64,000 nucleotides of DNA. It comes from Spartobacteria bacterium (GTDB lineage: Bacteria > Verrucomicrobiota > Verrucomicrobiia > Chthoniobacterales > Chthoniobacteraceae). The notes beneath the pieces were generated by a model that was not told the DNA's origin, did no database searches, and worked only from the letters and a program-made list of their open reading frames with translations. Shown here one piece after another: positions 62,184 through 64,000 of this stretch. A program made the position numbers and the translations under genes. Position 1 is the stretch's first letter. Each line of letters opens with the position of its first letter. The stretch is from the NCBI GenBank assembly GCA_021324825.1, contig JAJPII010000018.1, positions 46,738-110,737 on the forward strand, written 5' to 3'.

Positions 62184-63484
62184 CCGAAGTCTTGATCGTC
62201 GAAGACAGCCCGACCCAGGCCATGGTGTTGGAAAACATCCTGGAAAAGAACGGCTACGCCGTCACCGCGGCGCGCAACGGGCGGGTGGCGCTCGAAGCGC
62301 TGCAAACCAAGCTCCCGGACATTGTCATAAGCGACATCCAGATGCCGGAGATGGACGGGTATGAACTCTGCCGCAGGATGAAGGCCGACCCGGGGCTGCG
62401 CGGCGTGCCGATCATGCTGCTGACCTCGCTTTCCGCGCCGCAGGACATCATCCGCGGCCTCGAATGCGGCGCCGACAACTTCGTCGTGAAGCCGTACGAG
62501 GAGAACTTCCTCCTCTCGCGGTTGCACTCGATCCTCCAGAACCAGGAGTTGCGCGTGGAAGGCGGCGGGGAGACGGCCATCCCGATCTATTTCGCGGGCG
62601 AGCGCTACGTCATCACCGCCGACCGTTTGCAGATACTCAACCTGCTCCTCTCCACGTATGAAACGGCGGTGCAGACGAACCTCGACCTCATCAAGGCCCA
62701 CGAGGATTTGAAGGCCGCCCAGGCGCAATTGATCCAGGCCGAGAAGCTGCAATCCGTGGGGCGGCTCGCGGCGGGCGTGGCCCACGAGGTCAAAAACCCG
62801 CTCGCCATCCTCGAGATGGGGATCGGCTTCCTCTCCGACCAGCCGGGTTCCGCCGATAATGACTCCGGGGTCATCCTCGCGGAAATGAAGGAAGCCGTCC
62901 GCCGCGCCAACGGCATCATCAGCGGGCTCATGGATTACTCGGCCTTCAACGTCGCCGGGGCGGGCAGCGTGGACTTGCACACTGTCATCGAGGAAACCCT
63001 GGCGGTGGTGGCGAGCCAGATCGCTCGGTCGAACATCACCGTCGTGAAGGAATTCGAGCCGAACCTGCCGCCCTGCCACGTCGATCCCGACAGGATCGGG
63101 CAGGTCTTCGCCAACCTCTTCACCAACGCCTGCCACGCGATGCCGGACGGCGGCGCGCTGACGGTGCGCTCCTCGCTCAAGACGACCACGCTCGAAGAAG
63201 CCGCTTTCCAGGCGGGCGACCGCTCCGGCAAACGGGTGCGGGCCGGAGACAAGGCGATCGTCGTCGAAGTCCTCGACACGGGCGCGGGGATACCGGAAGA
63301 AAACCTGACCAAGCTCTTCGAGCCGTTCTTCAGCACCAAGCCGACGGGCAAAGGCGCCGGCCTGGGGCTGACCGTCGCGAAGAAGATACTGGAATTGCAC
63401 GGCGGGACGATTGAGATAGCAAACCGGGACGGCGGCGGCGCGCGGGTGAAGCTGACCCTGCCCCTGCAGGAACAGGCGCCATGA
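62180..63484 (+). CDS. Receiver-histidine kinase hybrid (REC-HisKA-HATPase)
   Basis: 434 residues from the ATG overlapping cheB. An N-terminal REC domain (LIVEDSPTQAMVLENILEKN; Asp 52 in SDIQMPEMDGYEL) is joined by a helix LQILNLLLSTYETAVQTNLD to a kinase core with H box AAGVAHEVKNPLAILE (His 202), N box FANLFTNACHAMPDGG and G boxes DTGAGIPEE and GKGAGLGLTVAKKI. The REC domain would take phosphate from CheA and gate the kinase. The final target is not encoded here unless further downstream. This replaces the diguanylate cyclase of classic Wsp operons. Confidence 0.94.
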   Translation: MTEVLIVEDSPTQAMVLENILEKNGYAVTAARNGRVALEALQTKLPDIVISDIQMPEMDGYELCRRMKADPGLRGVPIMLLTSLSAPQDIIRGLECGADNFVVKPYEENFLLSRLHSILQNQELRVEGGGETAIPIYFAGERYVITADRLQILNLLLSTYETAVQTNLDLIKAHEDLKAAQAQLIQAEKLQSVGRLAAGVAHEVKNPLAILEMGIGFLSDQPGSADNDSGVILAEMKEAVRRANGIISGLMDYSAFNVAGAGSVDLHTVIEETLAVVASQIARSNITVVKEFEPNLPPCHVDPDRIGQVFANLFTNACHAMPDGGALTVRSSLKTTTLEEAAFQAGDRSGKRVRAGDKAIVVEVLDTGAGIPEENLTKLFEPFFSTKPTGKGAGLGLTVAKKILELHGGTIEIANRDGGGARVKLTLPLQEQAP

Positions 63485-64000
63485 CGAGCATTCTCATCGT
63501 CGAAGACAGCCTCACGCAGGCGATGAAACTGCAGCACATCCTCGAACGGCAGGGTTACAGCGTCACCGCCGCGCGCAACGGCGCCGAAGCGCTCGAGGGC
63601 CTCCACGCGGGCCTCCCGAACATGGTCATCAGCGACATCAACATGCCCGAGATGGACGGCTATGAACTCTGCCGCCGCATAAAGGACGGCTTGGAAACCC
63701 GCGATCTCCCCGTCATCCTCCTGACATCCCTGTCCGATCCCAAGGACATCCTCAAGGGCCTCGAATGCGGCGCGGACAACTTCATCGTGAAACCGTACGA
63801 CGAGGAGTTCCTGCTCTCGCGCATCCAGTACGTCCTGGCGAACCAGGAATTGCGCAAGACCTCCCACGGCAAGGAAGGAACCGAGATTTTTTTCGCGGGC
63901 CAGAGATACAAACTGACTTCCGAGCGGATCCATTCCATCGACCTGCTCCTCTCCACGTATGAAACAGCGGTGCAAAAAAACGTCGCCTTGATCAAGGCGA
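63481..64000 (+). CDS. Second receiver protein, paralog of the previous gene, cut by window end
   Basis: 173 codons visible, open to the window edge. REC domain with ILIVEDSLTQAMKLQHILER and acceptor Asp in SDINMPEMDGYELCRRIK, then the same linker pattern as its neighbour: IFFAGQRYKLTSERIHSIDL then LLSTYETAVQKN. From this similarity a kinase core is expected beyond the window, but it is not seen. Starts on ATGA with the previous gene. Confidence 0.9.
   Translation, partial: MTSILIVEDSLTQAMKLQHILERQGYSVTAARNGAEALEGLHAGLPNMVISDINMPEMDGYELCRRIKDGLETRDLPVILLTSLSDPKDILKGLECGADNFIVKPYDEEFLLSRIQYVLANQELRKTSHGKEGTEIFFAGQRYKLTSERIHSIDLLLSTYETAVQKNVALIKA

Noticed and set aside
1..64000. CRISPR arrays, prophage or insertion sequences
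   Set aside because: No regularly spaced direct repeats, transposase, integrase or phage structural genes were seen; the only repeat family is the short palindromic one.

Overview
The window is high-GC bacterial chromosome (coding frames have mostly G/C third positions) with densely packed genes. No complete mobile element, CRISPR array or rRNA was found. My best guess for the lineage is Verrucomicrobiota or a close PVC relative. The grounds are a GldA/GldF/GldG-like exporter with a DUF4340 gene, a NamZ/NagZ pair, a biosynthetic SpeA, a CPXCG protein, and dispersed GTTGTAGAGGCGGCTG-type palindromes. This is inference from gene content, not a phylogenetic placement.

Layout. 1-9.7 kb: 3' part of gltX, then aroE and a phytoene-desaturase-like oxidoreductase; a CE6-like esterase that seems to have lost catalytic residues; a minus-strand namZ-nadD-rsfS-cinA operon, with nagZ and a zinc-ribbon gene facing away. 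9.6-16.7 kb: two membrane proteins, a NodB deacetylase, an L,D-transpeptidase, speA, a gamma-carbonic-anhydrase-like protein and HU. 16.7-31 kb: clpB, a DUF2007-like protein, a small unannotated-looking gene, der, an aldo/keto reductase, yjbQ, serS, glcD, fabI, two Tat-type secreted proteins, pgi and a minimal histidine kinase. 31-46 kb, minus strand: a Gld-like ABC exporter, an HtrA protease, an exopolysaccharide pair (GH26 lipoprotein plus a GH18-NodB-GT2 single-chain fusion), then tatD-fabH-plsX-rpmF-DUF177-coaD. 46-46.4 kb: a small disrupted island with a frame-broken XRE regulator, three dyad-symmetric sites and a truncated gene start resembling GDP-mannose dehydratase. 46.4-51.7 kb: guaA, aat, a tesA/ybbA head-to-head pair, a TPR protein and tRNA-Lys. 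51.7-54.7 kb: an accessory stretch with a PIN-domain remnant, an HExxH protein resembling alpha-ketoglutarate peptide beta-hydroxylases, translationally coupled to a small PEP-CTERM-like peptide, and three small uncharacterised genes. 54.7-64 kb: a Wsp-like chemosensory operon (cheW-cheR-cheW-mcp-cheA-cheB) ending in two paralogous receiver proteins, at least one of them a histidine kinase.

Most striking points. (1) The HExxH/small-peptide pair looks like a modified-peptide locus. (2) Three genes appear to start at AUU or AUA codons overlapping the previous stop codon: the FAD oxidoreductase, rsfS and a 98-residue protein. (3) One polypeptide carries the synthase, deacetylase and hydrolase functions expected for an amino-sugar exopolysaccharide. 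(4) The chemosensory array seems to signal to histidine kinases rather than to CheY or a GGDEF protein. (5) A composite palindromic repeat family is scattered between genes.
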